Assembly: GCA_026985495.1 (NCBI GenBank)
Contig: JALSQJ010000077.1
Span: 1 to 14,457, forward strand
Direction of reading: 5' to 3'
Length of the DNA stretch: 14,457 nucleotides
Source of the DNA: Campylobacteraceae bacterium
GTDB lineage: Bacteria > Campylobacterota > Campylobacteria > Campylobacterales > Sulfurovaceae
How positions within the stretch are numbered: position 1 is the stretch's first letter; each line of letters opens with the position of its first letter. This document shows, piece after piece, positions 1 through 7,917 of the stretch. Under the pieces are notes generated by a model. It had not been told where the DNA came from, ran no database searches, and was given only the letters and a program-made list of their open reading frames with translations. Made by a program: the position numbers and the translations under genes.

Positions 1-618
1 GGTGGAAAAATCATTATGGGACTTTTTGGTCTTACTATTTTCTTTGCCATTGTTTCTCATCAAGCACTACATCTTCCTGCTATGTGGGGAATGCTTTTTG
101 GTTTAGCCATTTTAAAAATTTATGTCTATCAACTTAACGAGAGTGCTTCTCCTACTCATGTGAATGTTTTTTCATGGATAGCCAAAGTAGAAAATGACAC
201 ACTTCTCTTCTTCTTTGGTATCTTGGCTGCTGTTGGTGGTCTTCACTTTTTAGGTTTCTTAGAATACTTTACAGCACTCTATTCTCAATTTGGAGCAACA
301 GCTGTAAATATTGGTGTTGGTTTCTTATCAGCAGTAGTAGATAATGTACCTGTTATGTCAGCTGTTTTAAAAGCAAATCCAAATATGGGTACAGATGCAA
401 TGGCAATTCAAGAGCAGTGGATGCTTGTAACTATGACAGCAGGTGTTGGTGGTTCTCTTATCTCATTTGGTTCAGCAGCAGGTGTTGGTGTTATGGGTAA
501 AATGCACGGAATTTATACTTTCTCTTCACACATGAAATTGGCGTGGACAGTATTGGTAGGCTATATCGTATCTGTCTCTATTTGGTATTTACAGTTTAAT
601 ATTTTACATATAGGGTAA
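1..618 (+). CDS. nhaD: Na+/H+ antiporter, NhaD type (3' part; 5' end outside window)
   Basis: The reading frame is open from base 1 through a TAA at 616-618 (about 205 residues), so this is the C-terminal part of a longer membrane protein; the ATG at 16 is internal. Several strongly hydrophobic segments can be seen. The conserved NhaD/ArsB-like signatures DNVPVMSAVLKANPNMG (about residues 115-131 of the fragment) and a glycine-rich GVGGSLISFGSAAGVGVMG helix are present. In the NhaD family these contribute to the Na+ (Li+)/H+ exchange pathway of the inner membrane, giving alkali and sodium tolerance. The gene converges with the hemerythrin gene only 17 bp downstream. The family call rests on recalled motifs. 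A wider ion-transporter-superfamily member is possible, but NhaD is the best fit. Confidence 0.85.
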   Translation, partial: GGKIIMGLFGLTIFFAIVSHQALHLPAMWGMLFGLAILKIYVYQLNESASPTHVNVFSWIAKVENDTLLFFFGILAAVGGLHFLGFLEYFTALYSQFGATAVNIGVGFLSAVVDNVPVMSAVLKANPNMGTDAMAIQEQWMLVTMTAGVGGSLISFGSAAGVGVMGKMHGIYTFSSHMKLAWTVLVGYIVSVSIWYLQFNILHIG

Positions 619-635
619 GAGAGAGTAACTTCTCT

Positions 636-1067
636 CTAAATCCCACACGGTGACATGCCTGTTGAAAAAAAACGGGCAGTTATGGTGTCCATTGTTGCTA
701 TGTGGTTCTCTAGCCATGCAGGAACAACCTCTATAAAATAGATTTTCAATTTTTTAATATCTCTCTGTTGTTGCCATGTTGAGAAGATATTTCTCATCTC
801 TTGTAAAGCACGGTCATGCTCACCTTTGTGTGCCATATATGGAGGAAAACGCATCTCTTGCATCTTCACCTCTTCGGTCTTAAAATGCTCAATTGTATGC
901 TCAAGCCAAGTAGTGTAGAGTTCATCTAACTTATCATTTGCCTCTTGCGTCTCATCATAATTTAAAATGGCTTCAAAGATTTCATTAAGTATAGTAACCT
1001 CTTCGGCATGAGTTTTATTCATAAACTCCATCTCTACTTGTGGTATCTCTTCAACAGCTAATAACAT
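636..1067 (-). CDS. Bacteriohemerythrin (stand-alone hemerythrin-domain protein)
   Basis: A 143-residue single-domain protein. All seven expected ligands of the non-haem di-iron centre are visible with family spacing: H20, H61, E65 (HFKTEE), H80, H84, H122 and D127 (WLENHIATMD). Hemerythrins bind O2 reversibly. Single-domain bacterial forms are thought to store or deliver O2 or buffer oxygen for microaerobic metabolism in the cytoplasm. No signal peptide or membrane helix is seen and no signalling domain is fused. The start is supported by an AAGGAGT site five bases before the ATG. A C-terminal extension of about 8 residues ends in MSPCGI with a single cysteine, which is not part of the core fold. 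The gene is monocistronic, convergent with nhaD and divergent from guaA across 138 bp. Confidence 0.92.
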   Translation of the reverse strand: MLLAVEEIPQVEMEFMNKTHAEEVTILNEIFEAILNYDETQEANDKLDELYTTWLEHTIEHFKTEEVKMQEMRFPPYMAHKGEHDRALQEMRNIFSTWQQQRDIKKLKIYFIEVVPAWLENHIATMDTITARFFSTGMSPCGI

Positions 1068-1162
1068 TGTAACTCCTTAAATATTTTTTCATATAGTAGC
1101 AGAGTGTTTAGATATTGTAATTGATAATAGTCAAGAGTAACCCTCTTTCATAAAAAATAGAG

Positions 1163-1168
1163 TATAAT
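1163..1168 (+). promoter_or_regulatory. Probable sigma-70 -10 box of guaA
   Basis: TATAAT at 1163-1168 lies 37 bp before the guaA ATG. The sequence upstream is A/T-rich with no good -35 hexamer, which is common for the vegetative promoter in Campylobacterota. The bases that follow (TCCAACAAAATTT) resemble those after the htpG and rlpA -10 boxes in this window. An AAGGA ribosome-binding site at 1192-1196 precedes the start. Confidence 0.6.
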
Positions 1169-1205
1169 TCCAACAAAATTTAACCTACAATAAGGAATTA
1201 ACCCT

Positions 1206-2741
1206 ATGAAACAAGTACCTATCTTAGTTCTCGACTTTGGTTCACAATATACACAATTAATAGCAAGAAAATTACGAGAGTCGGGGGTCTATTGTGAAGT
1301 TGTTCCTTATAGAGAAGATATATCCGATATTAAAGCACGAAATCCACAAGGAATTATTTTATCAGGTGGTCCAGCTTCAGTTTATGCTCCAGATGCCTAT
1401 AAGCCAGATGAAGATATTTGGTCTTTGGGAGTACCAATAATGGGTATCTGTTACGGTATGCAACTTATGACACAGCGTTATGGTGGAGAGGTTGTTGCTG
1501 CTGACCATCATGAGTATGGTAAAGCAAAACTAAGCATTACAAATTCAGCAATCTTTGCAGGAATGAGTTCAGGTGAGACAGTCTGGATGAGTCATGGTGA
1601 CCGAGCAGAAAAAATTCCTGAAGGGTTTGAGGTTATTGGAACTTCTGAAAATTCACCTTATGCAGCGATTGCCAATGTAGAGAAAAAACTTTATGCTTTC
1701 CAATTTCACCCAGAGGTTCACCATAGTGTAGAGGGGACAAAACTGCTTAAAAACTTTGCAAAACACATCTGTGGGTGTGATAGCACTTGGAACATGGGTG
1801 GTTTTGCAAAAGAGAAGATAGCTCAAATAAAAGCACAAGTAGGAGATAAAAAGGTACTTTGTGGGGTAAGTGGAGGGGTTGACTCCTCTGTTGTCGCTGC
1901 AATGTTAAATGAGGCACTTCCAAAAGAGCAACTTATTTGTGTCTTTGTTGACCAAGGTCTTTTACGTAAAAATGAGGCTGAAGATGTTCAAAATATGTTT
2001 AAACTCTTAGATATTCCACTCATTACTATTGATGCAAAAGCAGAATTTATGAAAGCATTAGAGGGTGTAAGTGACCCAGAGATTAAGCGTAAAGCGATTG
2101 GTGAAAAGTTTATTGAGGTGTTTGATAAAGAGGCAAAAAAACATACAGATGTAGCATTTTTAGCACAAGGAACACTATATACTGATGTGATTGAATCAGT
2201 TTCTGTAAAAGGACCCTCTAAAACAATTAAATCTCACCATAATGTAGGAGGGCTTCCAGATTGGATGACCTTTGAGTTGGTAGAGCCTCTTAGAGAGATA
2301 TTTAAAGATGAGGTTAGAAAACTTGGATTAGAACTAGGGCTACCAAAAGATATGATAGGTCGCCACCCATTCCCTGGACCAGGTCTTGCCATTAGAACTA
2401 TGGGAGCAGTTACGCAAGAGGGACTTCATCTCATTCGTGAGTCAGATGCTATTATGCAAGAGGAGTTAAAGTCAACAGGTTACTATGATAAAGTTTGGCA
2501 AGCATTTACTGTGCTTTTAAATGTACAGTCAGTAGGTGTTATGGGTGATAATAGAACTTATGACAATACTGTATGTGTACGAATGGTTGAGTCAGTAGAT
2601 GGAATGACAGCAACATTTGCTCATGTACCTCACGATGTATTAGAGGGGATTAGCCGACGAATTATTAATGAGATAGATGGGATTAATAGAGTGGTATATG
2701 ATATTTCAAGTAAACCACCTGCTACTATTGAGTGGGAGTAA
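1206..2741 (+). CDS. guaA: GMP synthase (glutamine-hydrolysing)
   Basis: Cytoplasmic enzyme that converts XMP, glutamine and ATP to GMP, the last step of guanine nucleotide synthesis. The 511-residue length is normal. The N-terminal class I glutamine amidotransferase domain (about 1-190) shows the nucleophile C82 in GICYGMQ and H168/E170 in FQFHPE. The ATP-pyrophosphatase domain has its P-loop SGGVDSS at 222-228. The C-terminal dimerisation domain ends in the typical PPATIEWE. All catalytic residues are present, with no truncation or frameshift. The start is set by AAGGA at 1192-1196 and the conserved N-terminus ([17 protein letters not shown]). It has its own promoter and probably its own weak terminator, so it is likely transcribed alone or with weak read-through into the next gene. 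Confidence 0.98.
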   Translation: MKQVPILVLDFGSQYTQLIARKLRESGVYCEVVPYREDISDIKARNPQGIILSGGPASVYAPDAYKPDEDIWSLGVPIMGICYGMQLMTQRYGGEVVAADHHEYGKAKLSITNSAIFAGMSSGETVWMSHGDRAEKIPEGFEVIGTSENSPYAAIANVEKKLYAFQFHPEVHHSVEGTKLLKNFAKHICGCDSTWNMGGFAKEKIAQIKAQVGDKKVLCGVSGGVDSSVVAAMLNEALPKEQLICVFVDQGLLRKNEAEDVQNMFKLLDIPLITIDAKAEFMKALEGVSDPEIKRKAIGEKFIEVFDKEAKKHTDVAFLAQGTLYTDVIESVSVKGPSKTIKSHHNVGGLPDWMTFELVEPLREIFKDEVRKLGLELGLPKDMIGRHPFPGPGLAIRTMGAVTQEGLHLIRESDAIMQEELKSTGYYDKVWQAFTVLLNVQSVGVMGDNRTYDNTVCVRMVESVDGMTATFAHVPHDVLEGISRRIINEIDGINRVVYDISSKPPATIEWE

Positions 2742-2760
2742 AAATCTCTCTACTCTTTTA
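2730..2760 (+). terminator. Possible weak intrinsic terminator overlapping the guaA stop
   Basis: GAGTGGG (2730-2736) can pair with TCTACTC (2749-2755) through seven pairs, two of them G-U, with a 12-nt loop. TTTTATT follows directly. The stem overlaps the last codons of guaA. The pairing is modest, so termination may be partial. Confidence 0.35.
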
Positions 2761-2818
2761 TTCCACATTTTCATATTAAAGTAATTATGTTAAAATTAAT
2801 TTAACTAAAGGAGTTATT

Positions 2819-3301
2819 ATGATGTTAAAAAGAGTAGTAGTTAGTTTTGGTCTGTTGAGTATGTTGCTTTTTGCTAAAAATCCAGTTAAAGATATAGTTT
2901 TGTCAAAAGCTGTATTTCAGGAGAAGATAGAGTGGAAAAGTTACGATAAAAAGGTACGTAAAATGGTACCTGTTAAAAAGGTAAAAAGAGGTGATGTCTT
3001 AATTTATGTCAATCAAATTATTAATAAATCACTGAAAACAAAAAAAGAGGTAGTTGTTGACAATCCTATTCCTTATGGGTCTGCTTATATTCGTGGTACA
3101 TCAAGTTGTGAAGGAACCTGTACTATGCTCTACTCAATTGATGGAGGGAAAACCTTTAAAAAGAGTGAAGAGCTGTTTGTAATTTATGGAGCAGAAAAAA
3201 GAGTAGCAGTAGGGAGTGAATATACACACATAAAATATATCTTTTCAGAAATTCCACCATTGGCAAAGATACGAATGGCGTTTAAAGCTGTTGTAAAATA
3301 A
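2819..3301 (+). CDS. Small secreted protein with a single DUF11-like domain, function unknown
   Basis: A 160-residue protein. The N-terminus (MLKRVVVSFGLLSMLLFA) looks like a Sec signal peptide cleaved near residue 19, so the mature protein should be periplasmic or secreted. The rest resembles one copy of the DUF11/conserved-repeat beta-sandwich: a VKRGDVLIYVNQIINKS strand pair near 55-71, VVVDNPIPYGSAYIRGT near 78-94, LYSIDGGKTF near 104-113, and a final IPPLAKIRMAFKAVV. Two cysteines (C97 and C101, CEGTC) could form a disulfide. Two consecutive ATG codons (2819, 2822) lie behind AAAGGAG at 2807-2813. The second has the better spacing (8 nt). A dyad, GTTAAA-5-TTTAAC, lies at 2789-2805 just before the ribosome-binding site. 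Role not known; an envelope or surface role is inference from the fold. Confidence 0.8.
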   Translation: MMLKRVVVSFGLLSMLLFAKNPVKDIVLSKAVFQEKIEWKSYDKKVRKMVPVKKVKRGDVLIYVNQIINKSLKTKKEVVVDNPIPYGSAYIRGTSSCEGTCTMLYSIDGGKTFKKSEELFVIYGAEKRVAVGSEYTHIKYIFSEIPPLAKIRMAFKAVVK

Positions 3302-3452
3302 ACATCTTAGTCTCTTTTTCTCCTATTATATAGTATAAGAATGAAACTATTTAAAGTTAAGATTATAAAAGTTATTACTTTTTAGAATTTCATTAGTATA
3401 ACTACAATATATTGAATATAAATTTAAATTATATATAAGAGGAGGGACTTTA

Positions 3453-5072
3453 ATGGATAATATATTAATTGGATTAATTATTACTATTGCTATTGCTACT
3501 GTTGTGAATGTTTTTCTAAAAAAAATAGATATTCCAACCGTTATAGGTTACATATTGACAGGTTTTATTATCTCACAAATTTTTGATTTTGGAGAACACT
3601 CAAAAGAGACACTAGACCACTTAGCAGAGTTTGGTATTGTTTTTTTAATGTTTACAATAGGTTTAGAGTTCTCAATTTCACAGATGAAAGCGATGAAAAA
3701 AGAGGTATTTGTCTATGGAATGCTTCAAGTTATTTTAACAGGGGCTCTTTTTACTTTTTTAACTTATACTTTTTTTGATATTCGACTACGTAGTTCCATT
3801 GTTATTGGTATGGCATTAGCACTCTCTTCAACGGCAATTGTTCTTAAAATGTTAAATGAGAAAGGCGAGATTCACTCTTCTTATGGGCGTATTACTTTAG
3901 GAATTTTACTATTTCAAGATTTAGCTGTTATTCCTATATTATTGATGATTTCAATCTTTACCTCAGAGGGTACTCAAATTTCAGAGTTGCTTTTAAATAC
4001 ACTTATATCTGCTATTATTGTATTTGTTATTCTATTTGTAGTTGGAAAGTTTTTTATAGAGCGTTTTTATGATTGGGTTACCTCTTCTGATTCGGAAGAG
4101 ATATTTTTAGCATCAGTTATGTTAACCGTAGTAGCAGCTTCAGTATTAGCAAATTATTTTGGTTTCTCCTACTCTTTAGGAGCATTTATTGCAGGTATGA
4201 CCATTGCTGAGACGAAGTATCGTTACCGAATAGAGTCAGATTTGGTTCCATTTAGAGATATTTTACTTGGGGTATTTTTTATAACCATTGGTATGCAGAT
4301 AGATATTCATATTGTTACTGAGTATATTTGGATTATCTTAGGATTATTAATTGGAATTATGTTTTTTAAGGCATTTATTCTCTATGTTGCTATGCGATTT
4401 TTTAATACAGGCAGAACCTCTATTAAGAGTTCATTAGCACTAATGCAGGTGGGAGAGTTTGCTTTAGCTATTTTTGCATTGGGTGCTTCTAATGGTCTCA
4501 TTGATATGCAGATTAATCAGATAATGATTGTTACCATTGTTCTCTCTATGATTTTAACACCATTTATTTTGAAAAATGTTAAATTTATTGCCGATGCACT
4601 CTTTGTTGAACCAACACAGTTGCGTGAAAGAGCATTGGTCTCAACAGGTTATAAAGAGCATATTATTGTGTGTGGTTATGGTCCTGTAGGTAAAAAGTTA
4701 GTAAATAGATTTAGAAAAAACAATGTTCTTTATGTTATTTTAGAGCATGATGTAAAGTTAGTAGATGAGGCAATAGAGAAGGGTGAAGAGAATATCTTTT
4801 TAGCTAATGCTGCAAGAAAATCGGTTTTAGAACATTTTGGAGTTAAGGAGTCATTGGCTATTTTTACAGCTATAAATAACCCTCATCAGCTTCGTCTTGT
4901 TTGTGAAAATATTGATTCATTTGGAGATGGTGTTAACTCTGTAGTGACTGTTAAGAATGATTCTCAAGAGAAGAGTATTTCAGATTTAAATATTACCCAT
5001 GTTATTAACCGACGAGAGATTATTACTGACCTTTTAGCATCACAACTTTGTGCATTTCGTAAGATTAAGTAG
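3453..5072 (+). CDS. Cation:proton antiporter, CPA2/KefB type, with C-terminal RCK (TrkA-N) domain
   Basis: A 539-residue inner-membrane transporter. Residues about 1-380 hold about 12 hydrophobic segments with CPA2 landmarks: GYILTGFI (32-39), FLMFTIGLEFS (64-74), LSSTAIVLK (124-132), the LLFQDLAVIP segment (152-161) whose acidic residue lies in the ion path, and GEFALA (334-339). Residues about 402-539 form a Rossmann RCK/KTN domain with GYGPVG at 408-413 and an acidic E431 at the end of strand 2, as expected for NAD(H)/nucleotide binding. The family exchanges K+ or Na+ for H+ and is gated through this domain. The protein ends soon after the TrkA-N domain, with no obvious TrkA-C domain. Start: a strong GGAGGG at 3441-3446, six bases before ATG. 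Which cation is carried, and whether glutathione conjugates gate it as in Kef, cannot be read from the sequence. Confidence 0.9.
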   Translation: MDNILIGLIITIAIATVVNVFLKKIDIPTVIGYILTGFIISQIFDFGEHSKETLDHLAEFGIVFLMFTIGLEFSISQMKAMKKEVFVYGMLQVILTGALFTFLTYTFFDIRLRSSIVIGMALALSSTAIVLKMLNEKGEIHSSYGRITLGILLFQDLAVIPILLMISIFTSEGTQISELLLNTLISAIIVFVILFVVGKFFIERFYDWVTSSDSEEIFLASVMLTVVAASVLANYFGFSYSLGAFIAGMTIAETKYRYRIESDLVPFRDILLGVFFITIGMQIDIHIVTEYIWIILGLLIGIMFFKAFILYVAMRFFNTGRTSIKSSLALMQVGEFALAIFALGASNGLIDMQINQIMIVTIVLSMILTPFILKNVKFIADALFVEPTQLRERALVSTGYKEHIIVCGYGPVGKKLVNRFRKNNVLYVILEHDVKLVDEAIEKGEENIFLANAARKSVLEHFGVKESLAIFTAINNPHQLRLVCENIDSFGDGVNSVVTVKNDSQEKSISDLNITHVINRREIITDLLASQLCAFRKIK

Positions 5073-5088
5073 TCTTTTGTTTTTATTT

Positions 5089-5112
5089 GGCTACTCATTC
5101 TTTGAGATAGCC
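5089..5112. other. Hairpin between convergent kefB-like and rlpA genes
   Basis: GGCTACTCA (5089-5097) and TGAGATAGCC (5103-5112) form a nine-pair stem with one bulged base and a 5-nt loop, centred in the 49-bp gap between two convergent genes. Neither strand has a T-run directly after the stem, so it is not a textbook terminator. Its place suggests transcript-end formation or 3'-end protection for both genes. Confidence 0.4.
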
Positions 5113-5121
5113 TACTTAACT

Positions 5122-5838
5122 TTATGAAATTTTATATGCTCCAGCAAACTTTTTAGATTTTAGTATCTGTTGTGCTTCCCAATTTGTACATTTTACAACT
5201 ATTTGATAGGTGTTTTTTTTATATTTTGGAAGATACTTTTTTAATATAACTGCATGAGTTAGTTTATGCTTTTTTTTAAATAAGTTGGCAGATGATTTAT
5301 TAAAAAATGAGGCTACTTGAATTTTTTGAGTTCGTAAAATCTTTTTTTTATCTATCTTTTTTTTTGAAGTTTTATAACTCTTATTTTTAGTAAAAGATTT
5401 TTTACCTGAAGAGATTACTTCTATTTTAATTCGACCAATACCTTTTTTAATAATACCAATTTTTTTAGCTGCTCCATAAGAGAGGTCAATCATGCGTGAA
5501 GAGTAGAATGGACCTCTATCATTAACCCGAACTCTAACAGAGCGTCTATTTTTTAAATTGGTTACCTTTAAAATAGTACCAATAGCATAAGTACGATGAG
5601 CTGCTGTCATTTTATACATATTGTAACGTTCGCCATTAGAGGTAAGCCGTCCATGAAAACGTTTTCCATACCATGATGCTTTTCCATATTGAACTGTACC
5701 TTTTTTTACATATCTAGGATAGTATTTGATACCTCTATCTTTATAGGCTAAGATATTTGGGTCTTTTGAGAATGCAGAGTTTGTATATAGTGCAAGAATG
5801 AATATGGTCAGTAGTAGGAACTTAATAGTTTTGTGCAT
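5122..5838 (-). CDS. rlpA: RlpA-family septal ring lytic transglycosylase with SPOR domain
   Basis: A 238-residue exported peptidoglycan protein. Residues 1-24 are a signal peptide (hydrophobic core LLLTIFILALY, then SAFS). Residues about 48-142 are the RlpA double-psi beta-barrel with the full signature: GKASWYGKRFHGRLTSNGE (52-70), AAHRTYAIGT (79-88), VRVNDRGPF (103-111) and IDLSYGAAK (117-125), including the likely catalytic H81 and D107. A Lys/Ser-rich linker (about 144-168) leads to a C-terminal SPOR domain (about 171-238, IQVASFFNKSSANLF), which in this family binds glycans stripped of peptides at division sites. There is no lipobox cysteine after the signal sequence, unlike the lipoprotein form in gammaproteobacteria. 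AAGGAGT lies 8 nt before the start. It is divergent from htpG. The linker and SPOR part contain several A8-A9 runs on the coding strand. Confidence 0.93.
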   Translation of the reverse strand: MHKTIKFLLLTIFILALYTNSAFSKDPNILAYKDRGIKYYPRYVKKGTVQYGKASWYGKRFHGRLTSNGERYNMYKMTAAHRTYAIGTILKVTNLKNRRSVRVRVNDRGPFYSSRMIDLSYGAAKKIGIIKKGIGRIKIEVISSGKKSFTKNKSYKTSKKKIDKKKILRTQKIQVASFFNKSSANLFKKKHKLTHAVILKKYLPKYKKNTYQIVVKCTNWEAQQILKSKKFAGAYKIS

Positions 5839-5867
5839 TTAAGTTACTCCTTTAAAATATTTTTGAA

Positions 5868-5873
5868 ATTATA
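5868..5873 (-). promoter_or_regulatory. Probable -10 box of rlpA
   Basis: Read on the minus strand, ACTATAATTTCAAAAAT lies about 30 bp before the rlpA start, with TATAAT at 5873-5868. The hexamer 17 bp further upstream (ATTAAT, 5896-5891) is a poor -35. The box sits inside a 30-bp stretch that is nearly identical to the htpG promoter in opposite orientation. Confidence 0.6.
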
Positions 5874-5919
5874 GTTTAATATGATTAAAAATTAATTAAA
5901 AGTATGATAACTAAAACCA

Positions 5920-5936
5920 TTAGTCACTTAGACTAA
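5920..5936. promoter_or_regulatory. Interrupted dyad TTAGTC-N5-GACTAA midway between rlpA and htpG promoters
   Basis: Perfect 6-bp arms (5920-5925 and 5931-5936) with a 5-bp spacer, centred at 5928, which is within 3 bp of the midpoint of the mirrored region. It does not match the CIRCE element (TTAGCACTC-N9-GAGTGCTAA) or the HspR HAIR element. An operator role is inference, and short dyads also arise by chance in AT-rich DNA. Confidence 0.3.
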
Positions 5937-5964
5937 AGAAGTTTATAAAAAAATACTAAACATC

Positions 5965-5993
5965 TTGAAACTTTACAGAAATTAGACTATAAT
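5965..5993 (+). promoter_or_regulatory. Sigma-70 promoter of htpG (TTGAAA-17-TATAAT)
   Basis: TTGAAA at 5965-5970 and TATAAT at 5988-5993 are separated by exactly 17 bp. Transcription would start near 6000, leaving about 42 nt of leader before the htpG ATG. This is the best -35/-10 pair in the window. Confidence 0.75.
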
Positions 5994-6041
5994 TCCAAAA
6001 ATATTTTATAAATAAATTTAACCAGAAAAGGAACAAACAGT

Positions 6042-7904
6042 ATGGCAAAACATCAGTTTCAAACAGAGATAGGTCAACTCTTAAAATTAATGACACACTC
6101 ACTCTACTCAAATAAAGAGATTTTTATTAGAGAGTTAGTTTCAAATAGTAGTGATGCAATTGATAAGTTTAACTATATTAAGTTAACCGATGAGAAGTTT
6201 AAAGATGAGAATTGGTCAGGTAAAATCAATATTAATCTTGATGATAAAGATAACTCTTTAACCATTGGAGATAATGGTATTGGTATGAATGAGCAAGATT
6301 TAATGGATAACTTAGGGACAATTGCAAAGTCAGGAACAAAATCATTTATAGAGTCACTTACAGGTGATGCTAAAAAAGATTCTAATCTTATTGGTCAATT
6401 TGGTGTTGGTTTCTATTCAGTCTTTATGGTAGCTGAACATGTAGATGTAATTACCAAAAAAGCAGGAGAGGAACAAGCGTATAAGTTCTCTACTGATGGT
6501 ACTGGAGAGTTTGAAATTACTCCTGTAACTAAAGAGGAGCATGGAACAGTTATCTACATTAAGCTTAAAGATGAGGAGAAAGAGTTTTTAAGTAAGTGGA
6601 GAGTAGAAGAGGTAGTTAAGAAGTACTCTAACCATATTGCCTACCCAATTATGATGCACTTTAATGAAGAGGTAACAGAGGGTGAGGGTGATGATGCTGT
6701 TACTAAAACAGTTAAAAAGTCAGAACAGGTCAATTCTGCTACTGCTCTTTGGACACTGCCAAAGGCGACACTTAAAAAAGAGGACTATATAGAGTTTTAT
6801 AAATCGTTAGCTCATGGTGACGATGAACCATTAACCTATCTTCACAACAAAGTAGAAGGGGCAAATGAGTTTACCACACTTTTCTATATTCCTAAAAAAG
6901 CACCAATGGACTTGTACCGTGCAGACTACCAAAGTCATGTAAAACTCTATGTTAAACGAGTCTTTATTACAGATGATGACAAAGAGCTTATACCTACCTA
7001 TTTACGATTTGTTCATGGTATTATTGATTCAGAAGATTTACCACTTAATGTGAGTCGTGAGATTTTACAAGAGAATAGAATATTGGCAAATATTAAACAA
7101 AATGCTACTAAAAAAATTCTTCAAGCGATTAAAAAGCTTAAAGGTGAAGATGCAGAGAACTTTACTAAAGAGTATAATAAAGTTATCAAAGAGGGAATTT
7201 TCCAAGACCATCTAAACAAAGAGTTACTTCTTGATATTGTAAAGTATAAATCATCAACAGAAGAGGGAACGGTGAGTTTTGCAGATTACATTAGCCGTGG
7301 TGATTCAGAGAAAAAAGAGATTTACTACATTATAGGTGAAGATGAGCAGGTACTTAGAAACTCTCCACTCTTAGAGGCGTATAAAAAAGCAAATATTGAA
7401 GTGCTTATTATGGACGACAAAGAGATTGATGAGATTGTAACTCCAATGATTGGAACATATAAAGAGTGGACTCTTAAAGATATTACAACCATTGATGCTC
7501 CTGATTCTAAAACAGAAGAGGAGAGAGAGGAGATAAGTAAAGAGTTTAAATCTTTAACCGATAAGATTAAAGAGGTTCTTGGAGAAGATGTAAAAGAGGT
7601 TAAAACTACAACCCGTTTAACAAGTAGTCCAAGTTGTGTAGTAAAAGATTCTTCTGACCCAATGGCTGGAATGGCTCATATGTTTGCACAAATGGGACAG
7701 GCTGTACCAGAGATACCACTTATTTTAGAGCTTAACCCTGAACATGCTATGATTCAAAAGCTAGACAAGTTAGAAAATAGTGATATGTTTGATGATATGG
7801 CATGGATTTTACTAGACTCAGCTAAACTAGCAGAGGGGTTAGAGCCAAAAGATAAATCGGCATTTGCCTCTCGTGTAGCAAAAGTTGCAACTGAAGCTAT
7901 ATAG
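6042..7904 (+). CDS. htpG: Chaperone protein HtpG (bacterial Hsp90)
   Basis: ATP-dependent cytosolic chaperone that acts as a dimer. The 620 residues match the normal bacterial length. The N-terminal GHKL ATPase domain shows IFIRELVSNSSDAIDK (28-42; catalytic E31, Mg-binding N35), GDNGIGM (76-82; nucleotide-binding D77) and the lid glycines GQFGVGFYS (118-126). The middle domain follows, including LPLNVSREILQ with the conserved Arg that contacts ATP. The C-terminal dimerisation domain covers roughly the last 110 residues. There is no C-terminal MEEVD, as expected in bacteria. AAAAGGA at 6026-6032 precedes the ATG. The gene has its own promoter and a strong downstream terminator, so it is probably monocistronic. 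No recognised CIRCE or HAIR element lies upstream, so heat-shock control by HrcA or HspR is not indicated here. Confidence 0.98.
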   Translation: MAKHQFQTEIGQLLKLMTHSLYSNKEIFIRELVSNSSDAIDKFNYIKLTDEKFKDENWSGKININLDDKDNSLTIGDNGIGMNEQDLMDNLGTIAKSGTKSFIESLTGDAKKDSNLIGQFGVGFYSVFMVAEHVDVITKKAGEEQAYKFSTDGTGEFEITPVTKEEHGTVIYIKLKDEEKEFLSKWRVEEVVKKYSNHIAYPIMMHFNEEVTEGEGDDAVTKTVKKSEQVNSATALWTLPKATLKKEDYIEFYKSLAHGDDEPLTYLHNKVEGANEFTTLFYIPKKAPMDLYRADYQSHVKLYVKRVFITDDDKELIPTYLRFVHGIIDSEDLPLNVSREILQENRILANIKQNATKKILQAIKKLKGEDAENFTKEYNKVIKEGIFQDHLNKELLLDIVKYKSSTEEGTVSFADYISRGDSEKKEIYYIIGEDEQVLRNSPLLEAYKKANIEVLIMDDKEIDEIVTPMIGTYKEWTLKDITTIDAPDSKTEEEREEISKEFKSLTDKIKEVLGEDVKEVKTTTRLTSSPSCVVKDSSDPMAGMAHMFAQMGQAVPEIPLILELNPEHAMIQKLDKLENSDMFDDMAWILLDSAKLAEGLEPKDKSAFASRVAKVATEAI

Positions 7905-7917
7905 TTATTCACTTAGT

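Larger units (their letters stand above)
5851..6010. repeat. Mirrored divergent promoter region: 30-bp inverted repeat arms (27/30) 100 bp apart
   Basis: The reverse complement of 5851-5880 and the plus-strand stretch 5981-6010 differ at only 3 of 30 positions. Both contain an outward-facing TATAAT followed by T(T/C)CAAAAATATTTTA. Similarity stops outside these arms (about 5/10 on the inner side, none on the outer side). The arms carry the -10 boxes and the presumed first transcribed bases of rlpA and htpG. No flanking target-site duplication is visible. Confidence 0.75.

Noticed and set aside
619..637. AGAGAG/CTCTCT hairpin between convergent nhaD and hemerythrin genes as a bidirectional terminator
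   Set aside because: Six pairs only, no T-run on either strand after the stem, and it overlaps the hemerythrin stop codon; a simple GA/CT repeat explains it.
1653..1838. Open frame on the minus strand inside guaA
   Set aside because: Antisense shadow of a highly conserved enzyme; no ribosome-binding site or recognisable protein.
3367..3383. AAAAGT-TATT-ACTTTT hairpin followed by T as a terminator for the DUF11-like gene
   Set aside because: Only one G-C pair in the stem; such structures are frequent in DNA this AT-rich.
5851..6010. Mirrored arms as terminal inverted repeats of a 160-bp MITE
   Set aside because: No target-site duplication at the edges, and the arms contain the working promoters of both flanking genes, so a promoter-based explanation fits better.
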